Assembly: GCF_022376445.1 (NCBI RefSeq)
Contig: NW_025955039.1
Coordinates: 1 to 64,000 of the forward strand
Reading direction: 5' to 3'
DNA from: Fomitopsis serialis
Lineage: Eukaryota; Basidiomycota; Agaricomycetes; Polyporales; Fomitopsidaceae
DNA: 64,000 bases
Made by a program: the position numbers and the translations under genes. Below, piece after piece: positions 22,193 to 34,689 of the stretch (the stretch's first letter is position 1; every line of letters begins with the position of its first letter). The notes below the pieces were generated by a model that did not search any database, had not been told where the DNA came from, and was given only the letters and a program-made list of their open reading frames with translations.

Positions 22193-22803
22193 GTCTCGTG
22201 TCGAGACTGAAGCAGGTCAGACTGGGAGCCGTATTGGATAAATACTTAAGCATTGCGATATTAAACTCCGAGGCTCAAATAGGCAAGTGCTGAATGTAAC
22301 GACTGTGTTCTGACACTGAGTAACGACGACGTATGTGTAGTGGTTTCCTGCAAATGCCCTGTCTGCCCGTCTTCAAGCTACCTACTATCACTACTGATTG
22401 AGAGCAGAACAAGGGATTATGCGGTGACTATCGGAAAGCGTTAGAGACTGCGGTCAGGTAAGCCTTAGTTGAATCCCCGACTACTCACGTACTACCATGC
22501 AACGTTGCTGACAGCACACAACTAAGTAGGGGAAGTCACAATAAAGGTGCAGCTGAACAGCTCCTGTGTGATTACTGACCACTCAGCCAGTCGGATGAGA
22601 GCGCTCATGTCAACGTTGTTGCAACTCGAAGGAGCGAGGCCGCTAAACTGCCTTGATCGGTTTGCGCTTCCGCATTCCAGTCATGTGTATCATTGTAGGT
22701 CCGATCAGTCTTTACCATACTTGTCGTTCGCCAGAACGCAGAGTCGCGGCATCTACATTCTGACATCCTCGAGTCATTCAGAAGGTCCTACTTTGGTCCT
22801 ACC
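22193..22803. other. Divergent promoter region
   Basis: About 610 bp between the starts of glutathione synthetase (minus) and the hypothetical gene at 22,804 (plus). No further feature recognised. Confidence 0.45.
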
Positions 22804-23388
22804 ATGTCGAGCGACGCTCCCAGACTGGACCTAATTGGCAGGGTGAGTGAGGCTCGCGAGTATCAGTTTTCCTGTATTCAAGATTTGCCGTTTGATTGTG
22901 CACAGGTGTCGGGCAGTCTGCAACCAGGCGCTCTGTACATTCTACTCGATTTACGGTCCGCGGACCTGAACGACACAACATTCCACTGGGCCTTATACCT
23001 TCACAAGTCGAACGGGCTCCATCCAAAGGGATACAAGTATCACATTAAGACGTTGGGCGAGGGATGGATCGCCGACCATGGGCCCCTCAGTGGCGTCACC
23101 AAGAGCTTTCTCCTCGTTTGCCTAGTACGCATCGCGCACGACATACCGGCCTCGCAATACGAGGGACTCGCACGTCTCATCACGCTTGCCGATGATCACA
23201 TTAACGACGGCGCCATTACCTGCCGCGTCTGGACCTTGAGTGCATTGGAGAGGCTCCGAGGCGCTCGGTTCATTCAGGACGATGCAGATGTGGAAGGGCT
23301 GGAGAGGGAGGTCAAGCGGATCGGTAACAACTATAGAGCAGGAGCTGTGCAAAATGAGCAGCCTCGACCTATTGTGGATCTGTATTGA
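22804..23388 (+). CDS. Hypothetical protein (about 173 aa spliced)
   Basis: A real ATG and open frame to 23,388. An intron at 22,843-22,905 (GTGAGT...CACAG, 63 nt) is in frame and free of stops, so spliced and unspliced forms both translate. The spliced product begins MSSDAPRLDLIGR and continues GSLQPGALYILLDL, then FHWALYLHKSNGLHPKGYKYH, GEGWIADHGPL and KSFLLVCLVRIAHD. The pattern of a core FHWALYLH plus GW and a C-terminal VWTLSALERLR resembles a widespread basidiomycete family of unknown function. I do not assign a function. No signal peptide or membrane segment is seen. Confidence 0.7.
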   Translation: MSSDAPRLDLIGRVSEAREYQFSCIQDLPFDCAQVSGSLQPGALYILLDLRSADLNDTTFHWALYLHKSNGLHPKGYKYHIKTLGEGWIADHGPLSGVTKSFLLVCLVRIAHDIPASQYEGLARLITLADDHINDGAITCRVWTLSALERLRGARFIQDDADVEGLEREVKRIGNNYRAGAVQNEQPRPIVDLY

Positions 23389-23643
23389 GGTACCGAGCTG
23401 CGAGTCGGGCAAGCTGACAGCGCGATACGCTGGTCCACATGTGAGCCCGGCTACAGTGACTTTTCGGCAATAAAAAGAACTTGACGATGACACCAGTGGT
23501 GTGCAATTCACATTGATTCCCAGTGCACGGTTTCTATGTATGACCAACACGATGATATACACCCGATTGACATGAAGGCATACCTTCGATCATCTGTTAC
23601 ATTACGGAACAAACCACTTTGGAAATGCCCTCGATTCGGTGCT
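23389..23643. other. Short intergenic region
   Basis: About 255 bp; no feature. Confidence 0.4.
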
Positions 23644-24043
23644 CTAGTCAGCTCCGGAACGCTGGTCCGTTCCAACGCGCCCCCCTCCGGCTAGTATCAA
23701 CTCGAGTAAGCCCTCTATCCGCCCCAACTTCTCGTACATTCGTGACATATCACCCTCGAGCGCCTGCAGCCTTTCCTCCGCAGTAGGAGGGGTGTCCTCA
23801 ATGATCAATGGGTGATACCATATCAAACTGTGCATCCTGTCATGTTTGGCATGCCGCCTCTCTGCCTTGGTGATATGGAAATCGCGGTAATAAGGTTTCA
23901 GTGGTATGTCGTGAGGGCTACCGGCTTTCGCCTCGCAGGGAGTGCAAAGGCCGGAGCGAATGTTCGTCACGGCCGTTAGTGTTCGATGCACGCTCCGCAG
24001 AGTGCAAAAGTCGTTGAGGGGCGCGTCGAGTTGTTATTGGCAT
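23644..24043 (-). pseudogene. Chimeric ORF: F-box gene 5' end fused to unrelated sequence
   Basis: The ATG at 24,043 starts MPITTRRAPQRLLHSAERAS, the N-terminus of the neighbouring F-box family (compare 29,481, MPVTTRRATQRLLHSAERTS). Upstream sequence matches 29,482-29,720 too. After about 28 codons the homology ends; this frame stops at 23,918. A second frame continues to 23,644 with HITKAERRHAKHD and a heptad-like coiled-coil end (RLQALEGDMSRMYEKLGRIE), which is absent from the F-box genes. It may be a truncated, non-functional duplicate or a new chimeric gene whose splicing I cannot resolve. Confidence 0.4.
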
Positions 24044-25137
24044 GTCGTGCGACGGTAGACGGGGATTGCTGGAGATAGGCTTTAGGCAGGCTGTAGGCAA
24101 ACGCACGGCCGACGCCGTCGGGCGGTTCACAATGAGTTTAATGTTCTTCTTTGTTTCAATCTGGGTCGTGCCAAACTGGTCGAATGTTAATGCGTCAACG
24201 TGTATTTCGACATGGTCTGGATTAGCATGTGAGCAGCAAATGTACAGCTGTATACAGTAAATAGGTAGTATATACTTACCGGATGGCATCGAGAGCATGT
24301 GCGGTGCAAGAGCGATGTGTACAGTCGTCTGTGTGTACGCGAGTCGGAGGAGGAGGAGGATGTCACGAGCGTCTTTAACCCAACTTCGTAAGTATACGCG
24401 CCCGGCGCCGGCGGTCGACGGACTCGACCTTCGTGAACTGCACGCGCATACGTAGGCACCAATAATGTCCTCCTCTCGTCCTTCGAGTCCCCTCTCTCAG
24501 TATCTGCCTATCGTCCACAAGGCTTTCGGGGACGTCGCCGCCACGCCGGGTTTTCCGTATGCCATTCGCGGGATTGATAGGGTGTATCTCAATTTTTGTG
24601 CCTCACTGGCAGACTATTAGTGGTCATGTCTAATGGGACGGCTGTGCACAGTCAATTAATTTCACCCAAGAGGATTGGGAGGAACTAAAGGCCGTGATAT
24701 TATGGGAGCATACAGAGTTGAACCTCATCAAGTGCGTATACTAGGCTTCGTGATAACAGTCTAGTTATTGATGCACGATACTACAGGTACTATTATGATC
24801 AGAAGACGTGCACACTGAGCATGTATACACTGACCTATCTTCCATCACAGCCGTAGAATTGACAACCTTGCTGCCGGGCACAAGCCGTGCAGCTCGACAA
24901 AGTGAACGCCACAAGCTTGCCACAAGCGCGTCCGAGTCGTGTCTGAATCGTCACGTGGTCGCGACAGGTAAACGTAAAACTCCAGGCGACCTCAGGGCGA
25001 CCTTTGATGTAACGAGGAGCGAGCAAAATACGAGAGTATGCTTGTGCAACTTTTCACGGGCTGCGACGACGTGTTACAGGGCACCCTTCGAACCGAGTCC
25101 ACTCTCGCCTTTTGCACAGTTATAAGCTTCATTACCA
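24044..25137. other. Intergenic, with a duplicated F-box promoter block
   Basis: 24,044-24,330 is a diverged direct copy of 29,482-29,720, the 5' region of an F-box gene (shared CGTGCCAAACTGGTC, GCGTCAACGTGTATTTCGAC, GTGCAAGAGCGATG). 24,470-25,137 contains no recognisable gene and serves as the upstream region of the 2OG oxygenase. Confidence 0.55.
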
Positions 25138-26572
25138 ATGGCGTCACTCGAGGAGCAGCTGCGCAGTCTGCGTAGCTGCATTTACAACAAACCACCGTAC
25201 TACAGTGGCACGTTGAAACTTCCCGCGGACGACTTTTTGGTATTCTACGGGAAAGATGACAATGCTCGGTGCGGAATATCTGCGCAGATGGATCCTCATT
25301 CACTGACGCACTCATACAATAGGAGGATCGATCTGTCTAGTACAACAGAAGAGGGTGTGAAGCACTTGGCCGAGTCCTGTGACGCTGCGACGTTCGGAAT
25401 GAACAATCGAGATGTCCTTGACGAGTCGTACAGGAAGGCAGGCAAGCTCGACAGGAAGCATTTCTCCCCCGTATTCAACCCAGCGAGTACAGGCCTCCTG
25501 AGAGCCATCGAGACGGAGTTGGTTGAGGCAAATGATAAGCTCGAGAGTCCCTCTATCCGCGCCGAGCTCTACAAACTCAATGTTTATGGTGAGTCAACTC
25601 ATTGCTGGCTCACGACGTTCGGACGCTGATTGGACATGATACACAGGGCCGGGCTCGTTCTTCAAGGCGCACCAGGACACCCCTCGCACCACGGACATGT
25701 TCGGATCACTCGTTATCGTATATCCCACTGCCCATGAAGGAGGCGCTCTGGCACTCCGCCATGGAGGCAAGGAGTGGACCTTCGACTCGTCGAAGATCTT
25801 CGCACAGCAAGAGGAGCCCTGCCTCGCTTACATCGCTTTCTTCAGCGACATCGAGCACGAGGTCCTCGAGGTGCAGTCCGGCTACCGCATCACAATCACC
25901 TACAACCTCTACCACGTGTCGTCGCAGCCTTCACTGGCATGTCCCTCCGTGCGTCCGCTCACATTCGAGCCTGCTCTCAAGGCTGCAATACGCCGCTTGC
26001 TCGACGACCGTACGTTCCTGCCCAACGGTGGCCACCTCGGGTTTTGCCTCACCCACCAGTACCCTGTTGGCAACGATTGCGAGGTCGGGCGCAAGCCGCT
26101 ATCTGAGGTGCCAGCTCTATTGAGAGGCAGTGACGCCGTGATAGCCAAAACCCTGGGTGCTCTCAACTTGCGGTATAAGGTCAGGGTGGTGGTGGAAGAA
26201 ACCGGCATAAACACAAAGACCGAGGACGGTGGGACGATGCCAGTGACCGCGTACGTCATGTTCAACCATGTCATCGACATAGAGGATACGTATGTGGAAG
26301 AACAATTCTTCCAATATCTGCGTGAAATTGGTGGCAAGCTTGTGAATCCAATGCCTCCTCTATATGCATATGACGAGGCGGTGGAGCCCGATATCCTTGT
26401 GCGCTGGGTGGTGCATCCGAGCGATGTAAAGGGCTTCAAAACGCGTTACGTTGCGGCCCAATGCGACGCTTATCCGTCGATGCAATACACGTATCTGTGC
26501 CTCATCGTCGCCATCGGGGACATTGACAGTAGGTCCGCCGAGTCCCTGGCCGGGACTCAGAGGCGTTTGTAG
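25138..26572 (+). CDS. 2OG-Fe(II) oxygenase, prolyl-4-hydroxylase-like
   Basis: A non-heme iron, 2-oxoglutarate-dependent dioxygenase of a large basidiomycete family. Two exons (25138-25588, 25647-26572) give 458 aa. The iron triad and cosubstrate residue are visible: His159 and Asp161 in FFKAHQDTPR, His221 in SDIEHEV, and Arg231 in GYRITITYNLY. The segment between them, FGSLVIVYPTAHEGGALAL, is the family's double-stranded-helix core. There is no signal peptide, so it is probably cytosolic or nuclear. The extra C-terminal half (about residues 260-458) is typical of this family, but its role is unknown. The frame is intact; a late intron after GDID cannot be excluded. Substrate unknown. Confidence 0.88.
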
Positions 26573-26915
26573 TGGCGAGTGGGAGTGAGGGACTCGGATC
26601 AATGACTGGGCGTAGCCGTATTCACCGGTAACTTGAAGCTTCGTACTAGTAGTTGGTACCGTTCAAGTCGACCGCGACTGTTGCGCTGCGTCGCGCGTCC
26701 ACAATTAGTATGTCGACCTTGATTCTTTTTGTAACAAAAGGCATACGTAGACAGCAATCGTTGTCTTGTTCTGTATCAAAGGTTCCTCTACTCTATGGCA
26801 ACTTGAACATAGCGAACTGTGATCTCCGAAGATCCGCAAGAACAGGCTTACACTACTATATGAATGAACTCGTGTAGCCTAGAGATCGTTATCCATGACA
26901 GTCACCTTCCTCCGC
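26573..26915. other. Convergent intergenic region
   Basis: About 340 bp between the stops of the 2OG oxygenase and an F-box gene; nothing recognised. Confidence 0.45.
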
Positions 26916-29481
26916 CTATCCATCCGCAGCTGCGAGGCATTGCGACAAAGATTGGGGTCGAATGTTGTAACGAAGGGCCGGGCATGAATGAAAGAAGTCG
27001 ACGTCCTCCTGGGGCTCAGCGATGTGGTGGCTACATACATTTGCTCGTCAGCGCAAGAGAGCCTTGTTCAACAATTCTCAGGGCGAACTCACAACAGCTG
27101 CACATGTTGAAGAACATCTCGGTGAGATCCCGAGAACTTCAGACGGACAGGGCAATGGGTGCAGCGCCACTTCCGATCAATGAGACCGCGAGACAGTTCT
27201 CCGCGGCGTACACTGGCCTCCTCCTCTTCGTTCAGTACTCTCCAAGCGGGCCCGTCGTCGCTCCCACTATGCATTAGCGTATCATGACTGACCTAAGGTC
27301 GGACATGCAGACCGACGCAAGCACACATCAGTCCGTCTGAGAACAGTGATCACAGAGTTAAACGACTTACAGCTCTTCGCCAAGTGCATGCCTGATCTCT
27401 CGGTAATATACTGGCCATGGTGGCAGTCCACTCTCTGGATTGACAGCGTTCACAAAGAAAGCGTTTGTCTAGTCGATCCAAGTCCTCCGGGTGTGCGGTG
27501 TCTGGATCCAGGCCACCTTCGATGTCAGATATCTGACCGACGTAGACCCACGCCTGCTATGGCACAAGGTGGTCTTGTCTAACTCCACCCTCTCGGATCC
27601 AGTATTTGCAGCCCAAAACGCCGCCTTGCCATGCTTTTTCCACCTTCGCTGCTGATGGCTAGCCAAATGCGCAGCGACGCCCTTCAAGCCAACGAGTACT
27701 GTGATGTCATGCTTAGAATCCATTGTCAAGCAGAAAACCGAAGTGGCCAGCCCCAGGCGACCCTCTGTGCCTTTCGGCAGGCGCTTCGACTTTCTGGGTT
27801 TCTTCAATGCACCCGTATCGACCATGCATTGCAGTAGGCGAGACTTGAGCTTGCTCTCGAAGGTAGCGATGTACTCGGGCAGCCGCTGCGTAGCCTCGTC
27901 GCATGCCGCCTGCTGGAACGCGACGTCGAGATTGGTGTAGATCAGCGAGCGAAACGCGGGGATAGCGTGAACGAGCTCGCAGGGTGGTAGATAGACGCAT
28001 TCTATTGGCCGCAAGGTTTCCTTGTACTTGTCGTATGCGCGGTTGACTAGGGCCTTTCGTGCCTGAATGACCTGTGGTTGGCTCTCGTCGAGTCGGCTGC
28101 ACCGCACGATCTCGATGTATGGTTGGAGCAGAGGCTTGATATGCTTCCAGACTGAATGTAGCATCAGGAGAGCGACTCAGCACGGGTGAACAAGTGACCT
28201 GACCTCGTTCAGTCAAGTTGCGATCGCGCATAGACTCCGGCATCGATCGTATCACATGAATGTCTTGATCCTCATACCCTAGCTCCCGGAAACGCCACAC
28301 AATCCTGTGTGTGATCAGTCGCTGACGCATATAGCACAACAGGAAGGGTGTGCCTACCGAGTGTAGTACTGCTGTATGCGCTCCTGCCGCTCGTTGTCAA
28401 GATAGATTTCGAAGTCACTCAACCACCCAGTGCAATTCTCCGCATGCTAGTCGAATGGAGTGTCAGGTTGCGTGGCAGGATCGCACGGACGGCTGGACAA
28501 CGTACCTCGATGACAGCGTGCACATACTCGATGCGCTCGTTCTTGAATTGCTCCAGCGCCTTCTTCGCTGCGCCTTTCCGTGAGCTGGCATCGATAACTC
28601 TTTGGTATTCGTCATATCTTTTGGCCATTGCGACGATATCAGCATCCCAATAGAACTTGTCCATTGGGTGTACGCTGTTGGCTGAGCTATTGATGAGGAA
28701 CGAACTCGGCTCATGGCGAATGAAAGGCACTCAACAGTGTGTATGAGGGATCAGCTCCAAAATAGTGGGATTCAGATCCGGGAAGCGTTCGGACAGGCAA
28801 TTTTCGTTGACGAGTCTACAGATGTCTTTATCAGATGATCATAGCGCAGACTACGCGCATTTACGTACCTCTTTTCTTTGCATTTTTGGCAAATGCACCG
28901 CATGAGGGCAAAGACCAAGTTGTAAACGCTAGCCACACGACACTCCTGCGGAGAGAGATCACTTCAGCTGCATGCCAGACGTGTGTCCTGTCATTGATCT
29001 CTACCTGGCACCCGATAGAGCCGTAGATAAACCTTGCCCAGGAGATCTCTGATACGCGTGGCGGGCACTCGGGGGCGTTCCCGGCGAGCTTCCTCGCTGT
29101 CGTCCACGTCCTGCAAGCGCGGGGGGACATGAGCATCGCACGGAAGGCTTTGTTTGTCTGTGCAAGGTTCGCCAGGTCTAACGGCTTCAGGAGGGAAATA
29201 ATCTACGTTCGAAGATTCGGTTAAGACCTCGTTATCGCCAGCTGAGTCGACAGAGGGTTTACCTCGAGAACGATGTCTAGCGGGAGCATCAGAAGTACGC
29301 TGAGCGTGGAGATCGGGTTGCCAGTATCGCCAGAGCCGCCGTTTCTCGTAATCCGAGCACGCTTGACCGTGGGCCTGTTGGCTTTGCCACTCCTCGATTG
29401 TTCACCACGGCTATTAGTGTCCGATGTCCGCTCCGCAGAGTGCAGAAGTCGTTGAGTGGCACGTCGAGTTGTGACTGGCAT
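26916..29481 (-). pseudogene. F-box family gene 1, frameshifted near its 3' end
   Basis: A paralogue of the intact F-box genes at 39,269 and 48,423. It starts MPVTTRRATQRLLHSAERTS at the ATG 29,481. The F-box begins LPLDIVLE and continues after an intron with IISLLKPLDLANLAQTNKAF. Then come a Cys-rich segment (FALMRCICQKCKEKR), KFYWDADIVAMAKRYDEYQ, the long conserved domain (LVHAIPAFRSLIYTNLDV, about 27,960), a second Cys pair (CTHCPV) and EPQEDVDFF. Relative to its paralogues one base is missing at about 27,514 (SKV, then GLDPDTAHPED in the next frame), creating a TAG at about 27,472. The rest of the 3' exons stay recognisable. Either recent decay or an assembly deletion. Confidence 0.7.
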
Positions 29482-30283
29482 GTTGTGCAACGGTACACGG
29501 GGCTTGTTGGAGGCAGGAAGCTGTAGGCAAACGCACGGGTCACAATGTGCCTGCGTTCTTCACACCTGGTCCGAACTCGGTCGTGCCAAACTGGTCAAAT
29601 GGATGCGTCAACGTGTATTTCGACAGTGTCTGGATTGACGTACGAGCAGCAGATACTTACAGGGTAGCGTCGAGAGTGCAAGAGCGATGCGTGGTCGTCA
29701 GTGTCCGCGCGTTGAGTTGGTGTGTGAACAAGTACGCATCGATAAGTACCGAGCGATGCGGCCAGATAACCACTGTAAACGAGTCCTGTCAGTCTCAGCT
29801 TGCATTGACGTCTTGTGACTCACATCACGAGGAGCGAAGGAGCATCCTTGCGCGCCAAGACTGTTCATTACCTGTATATGACATTGCGTCCGCCCGTCAA
29901 GAAGTGCTGGGCACAACGGAGACGAGCGGCATGCACACACGTTGGGCTGAGCGGAAGGCGAATAGATAGACCTAGGTACATGCAACAAATTATGGTGTAC
30001 ATATACGCGGACGCGTACACTCATACGTACCCTCTGCGAACATGGAGTGCCTCGCCGAGGGTAGCGTCCGGGAGAGGTATACATGAAGAGAGTGGGAAGG
30101 CCGAGCCACGAGCAGAGAGGAAGACAAACGAGAGACAAGAAATATGTATACGGCACCGTGGGCCGTCAGCGTGTTTGTGGATCCAGAGAGCGACCATTCT
30201 CGGGGTCATCATCGTCCATGCCGGCACGCGCACGAAACACCGCACCAGCACGATGAATTAATTGCTTGCTTGCAGCTGCTCGC
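29482..30283. other. Intergenic region
   Basis: 29,482-29,720 is the duplicated 5' region of the F-box gene (see 24,044-24,330). The rest, up to the Vts1 stop, contains no supported gene. Confidence 0.5.
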
Positions 30284-32430
30284 TCAAACGGCCGAGGAGG
30301 GCGTCGCGCTCGCCGGCGGGTCGATGCCCATCTTCTTGCGCACCACCTCGAACGTCTTCAGCATCTTCCTCCGCGCCCCCAGGGCCGCGACGCCCTTCGC
30401 CTCCAGCGCGGCCTCGTCCATCGCGACCATGTCCTGCCAGTGCACGCCCTCGAAGTTCGGCGTGTACTTGTGCAGGCGCAGGCTGCGAAGCCACGCGGGC
30501 ACGTCATCCAGGAGCTTCGGGTCCACGTCCTCCTCGTCCTTCTTGTCGCGCACGCTCGGCGACTTGCCCGGCGAACGCGCGCTGCGCAGGCCGCTCCGCG
30601 CGCTCGAAGGGCTCTGCTGGTGCATACCCATTCCAAATCCGCCCAGGCCCGCTTGCCCGAGCTGCGCGGCAGCTGTCATCTGTAACGCGAGCAGCTGCTC
30701 CGGCGTCATGTTGTTCATCGCGGCGAGGTTCTGCATGTTGAACATGTTCCCGAACGGGCTCAACGGCATCCCGCCGAAGCCCGGCATGCCGGGCATGCCC
30801 ATGCCCAATCCAGGGCTACCCATCCCCATGCCGAAGCCCGCCATGCCCAATCCATTCATGTTGTTGTTGTTGTCGTCGTTAAGTCGGCTGTTGTTTGAGA
30901 GCGCCGGGCTCCGCGAGCCGTTCCATCCACCTTGACCTCCAAATCCGTTGCCAGCCCCGCTGGCGTTCCTCATGCCACCAGAGGTGCTGCGCTGCCCGTG
31001 CTGCTGGTTGTTGCCTTGGCTCGTGTTGCTGCCCTCGTCGTCGTTCATCTGAGTGCTGCCCTTGGACAGACGGTTCAGCCTCTTGGGCGGATCGGAGATA
31101 AGCGGCACGCCGCCACCGCTGTTAGAACCAGTCCAGTCGTTGAGCTTCGCCGCGGCGGCGTCGAGGCTCTGCTGAGCGTTACGGGTATCCTTGAACATGG
31201 GCATGAGGGGCGTGTTCACCATGCTCGCCCAGCTTCCCTCGGCCATCGGCGACATGCCGTCCTCCAGCTTGGCCGACTTCAATGCGTTGGCCGCACCAGT
31301 GAAGTCGGTGCTCTTGGGTCTGGACGCATTGGCGTTCGGAGCAGGGATCGTGAGCTCCTGAGAATTCGGAGAGCTCGGGCGCTCGTCGACTTGGCCGAGA
31401 TGGTTGGAACCAGAGCCCCAGGTCCCGTTGTTCAGACTGGCACTGAGAGCCGGCGCCGAGATACGGTGGGCTGCATTGCTCGCCTTCCTCGCCTCCAGCC
31501 TGGCACGTTGCTGGGCTAGAGTAGCAGCCGGGTCGTGACCACCCGCAGAGGGGAGACTCGCGATATCCGGAGACAGGAAACCGTTTTGGTTGGTTTCCAA
31601 GCCGATATGGGGACGGTTGCCCGAGAAGTTGCGAGCAGTGGGTGAGGCGGGAAGGCCAGACTTGAGGCTGGGTGACTTCAGGTTCATCTGAGCCAACTTG
31701 GCCTCCATCTGACTCTGCATAGAGCCTGGGGCGATGTCAACGTGCGAGAGCGGCCTGAGTGACAACAGACTTACTGCCAAGAGCGGGACTGAGGAGGGCG
31801 GTCATAGGGTCCGACCTCGCCATCTGCTGGAGGACGGTGATGAAGAAACGTATCTGGACCTGGGTCGAATGTTGCAAAAGACTGTAAAGAGCGGCTGTGC
31901 GCTCGGCTTCCGACAGGACTTTAAACCCTGCAAATGAAACATGAGACGGATGTCGGCGAACACTTGGCTGCCTCGGACGCACATTGCTCGATAGCGCTCA
32001 ATTCTTCCTTGAAGTTGACGTCCAAAGAGGCAGCAGCCATTTCTTCCTAAACCCGGCATCAAAACACTGGATACACGTCGTTGCCTGGAATGCTTACCAG
32101 CGTCACCTCATAGTTTTGGAAGGTCTCAAACCACTGATCAATTGCCTCGGCTGCAAGAGGGGCTTTGTCAGATGGAACAAGGCGAAGTGATAATCCACTG
32201 CGCATACCTTCCGGAGTCTGGAACATGCCAGTACTGCCGAGGAGCTCACTTGTGGGCCTGCCAGCACCAGAAACAGCTCCAGGACGAGGAGATGCAGGGG
32301 GGAGCCCCGTGCCGACCGCTGAGGGCCGGGGAGAGGGTCCCAAGGAGGCGCGGAAGTTGGGCGAGCGACCGCTGGCGTTACCACCGGGGCCGGGGGAAGG
32401 ACTGGGGCTGGGAGGGTGAAGAGTAGCCAT
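30284..32430 (-). CDS. VTS1: Vts1/Smaug-type SAM-domain RNA-binding protein
   Basis: A post-transcriptional regulator that, in yeast, binds Smaug recognition hairpins in mRNAs and promotes deadenylation and decay. Five exons (32430-32208, 32150-32098, 32046-31983, 31927-31775, 31725-30284) sum to 1935 nt, 644 aa. The N-terminus is Pro/Ser/Gly-rich. A conserved helical region follows ([14 protein letters not shown], then [18 protein letters not shown] and [13 protein letters not shown]). A long Asn/Gly/Met-rich low-complexity stretch comes next. The C-terminal SAM domain (about 563-628) reads [19 protein letters not shown] with the RNA-contacting basic end [14 protein letters not shown]. An upstream in-frame ATG at 32,535 would add 35 residues; 32,430 is preferred because [11 protein letters not shown] starts the usual composition. 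Frame intact. Confidence 0.92.
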
Positions 32431-33789
32431 GTTTACGATCGGAAGAATATGAACAGGTGTGAAACGACGTCGAGTCGGGTTGGATGCTAGAATCAAGCGG
32501 CACGCTGCTGGGAACGCGCGGTTGCGTCTAGACAAGACCAGCGGATCCTGCCGGTCTAGGGAATGTCAAAGGCGAGCTCAGCGACGCTGCAGACGACGAC
32601 GACGACGGTCCGGACGATGGGGGAAGAGTTGAAGGCGGTGCTGCCACTTCACCCATCAAATGCCCCTCCGCCGCCACCCCCAAATACCCACAAACACGGG
32701 GTGGCACGTCCCTCGCGGCCGCATCTGCCAGTGCCATGCCTGCGATCACAACATCTCATCGAGTAGAATGGCAGATATCCGTGCGGGTGAGGTCTCCGCC
32801 TTCGCGAATGAACACCTCTCACATTCTGTCTCCCACAGACTCACCTCTGGTGGTACGTGCGACTTAGACTCCATTCGAGACACGCACAGGGCCCCAGTGT
32901 GGTGAACTTTCTGGTCGGCCGGGACCACAGGGCATCCGGCCGCTGTCATCAAGTTTCGGCGACGCAGTGTCTAGAACTCAAGTACTGCTGTACCCAATGA
33001 CGCCGCGTCTGCTATACACTTGTTGCCGGGCCCATCACTGAGCGCTGAGCCCAGTGCGCACTGCCAGTCGCGTTCGCGGCGAGCCAGGTGAGCTCTTCCT
33101 TTCAAATGGGAGTACAAGAGGCAGTGTAGACGGTCAACATTCCATCATGTGTACGACTATCTGTCCGATACGTACGTGGCACCATCCACGATACTCAATT
33201 GTTTCATCCGGATCCTGCTTTGACATGGCATGTAAATCAGATCGTGGCGTACCCTGCAGCTTGACGCCGGAGGAACAATGCGCTGACAACAGTGCGTGGC
33301 ATGATGATTATCCATTGGCACTGACGCTGTGCTTCAGCGGAATAATCGCACCAAGTCCCCGACATGACCTGCCCAGGTACAACACGTCGGAGAGCCTGGA
33401 GAGCCATCCATCAAAGCCTTGAACACAGCATCGTATTGCAAAGATCGTGGCTTATGGCAGGTGGCCAGCAGACTCATCTGTACAGATGGATGACACAGAC
33501 CCGCACATGCCAGTGAAGAGTCTTGTATCGAGACTATCGAGCACACTTGGTTTGGGGAGCGTTTCTTGCGCGACGCATTGCCAGTGGACGTACCCCGCGA
33601 CATGTTCCGACCATGGTGCCATGTTCCAACTTAAACCAGACCGCATCACGGTCCAGTTACAGTATAGTGTCGCCGCATGCGCGTTGACCGCCTTCGGAGA
33701 TAATATCACCGCTCTTGATCTATACAATCGTAGGCCTGTACCATGTCCGAGGGTAGCGTCATCCACTGATGAGTTGATCGCGAAGCAGT
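32431..33789. other. 1.36 kb intergenic region
   Basis: Contains short GAC and CCG/CCA runs at 32,590-32,690, presumably in the Vts1 5' region. Between about 32,950 and 33,780 no coding family or RNA gene is visible. Confidence 0.5.
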
Positions 33790-34300
33790 AGCAAGAACTG
33801 CATTTGTAGTGTCTCGAACATGAATCCGAAGAAATCGAGGCTCCTCGCATCCGGGGCTCCATGGACAAGTACTACGATCTGGGAGTGGAACGGCCAGAGC
33901 CAACTCAACAAGCGCTCATGACCGGCCTCGCGACGGAATACGGGGGTATCGCGTTTCACAGATGCGCAACCAGATCACCCTTGCAGCGTTATATTCGCTT
34001 GCAATTGGGGGAACTTCCGTGGTGGAAAGATGTGTCTCCATGCAACTTGAAGCGTAGGAGACGGACGCTGTACATAAACTGAAAACCTTAATATTGTCTT
34101 TAATTGAATCTGACTCTCAGTTGTGAGATGCACTCTGACTTATAGCAGAGGTGTCTGTGAGCCTGGCGTGTTTGACAGAGTTGTTTGACGATTGTGGTGT
34201 CTGTCCATGTCAATGACCGTCCAGTGGCAATGCACTTTTAACGATATGTACCAGCGCACGCACTGTGATTTTCAAACACGACTTAACCAGACCCATCGCA
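33790..34300. repeat. Segment duplicated in inverted form at 57.29-59.09 kb
   Basis: Aligns by eye, reverse-complemented, with about 58,706-59,090 (shared GTGGAACGGCCAGAGCCA, GGGGTATCGCG, AGCAGAGGTGTCT). Beyond the foldback element it aligns with 57,290-57,380 (shared TGTCTGTCCATGTCAA, CCAGTGGCAATGCACTT, CCAGCGCACGCACTGTGA). This copy has no insertion at about 34,160, so it marks the pre-insertion state of the element's target region. Confidence 0.65.
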
Positions 34301-34689
34301 CAAGACGTCCTCTAATTACTGTATTTAAGTTCTGGATGGCGAGACCTCTGACGTGTAGTACTGACGAAATTTCTATTTACTTACAGTCGTGGACGAACGC
34401 CATCTAACAGCGGAATACTGTCGGGTCGTCGTCACGGGGATGCCCTCGGCAGCTGGGGCTGCATACATTGGAATGTGAATAATCAGATCCTGATGAACTC
34501 GGAGACCACAGATACCGGTATGTGATCTTGCGTGCATATGCGCCGGACCTTCCCTCACCAAGCTTCATAGTTCAGGCTGCGGAAGTCTCCACTGTGACTG
34601 AAACACGTAAGCTGTTGAGAAGTCAATGAGACCTACTGGATTCCACGTAGAGCACTTACCCGTCATTAGGCTTGGGCCGTTAGGTGCCC
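34301..34689. other. Intergenic, P450 3' side
   Basis: About 390 bp; nothing recognised. Confidence 0.4.
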
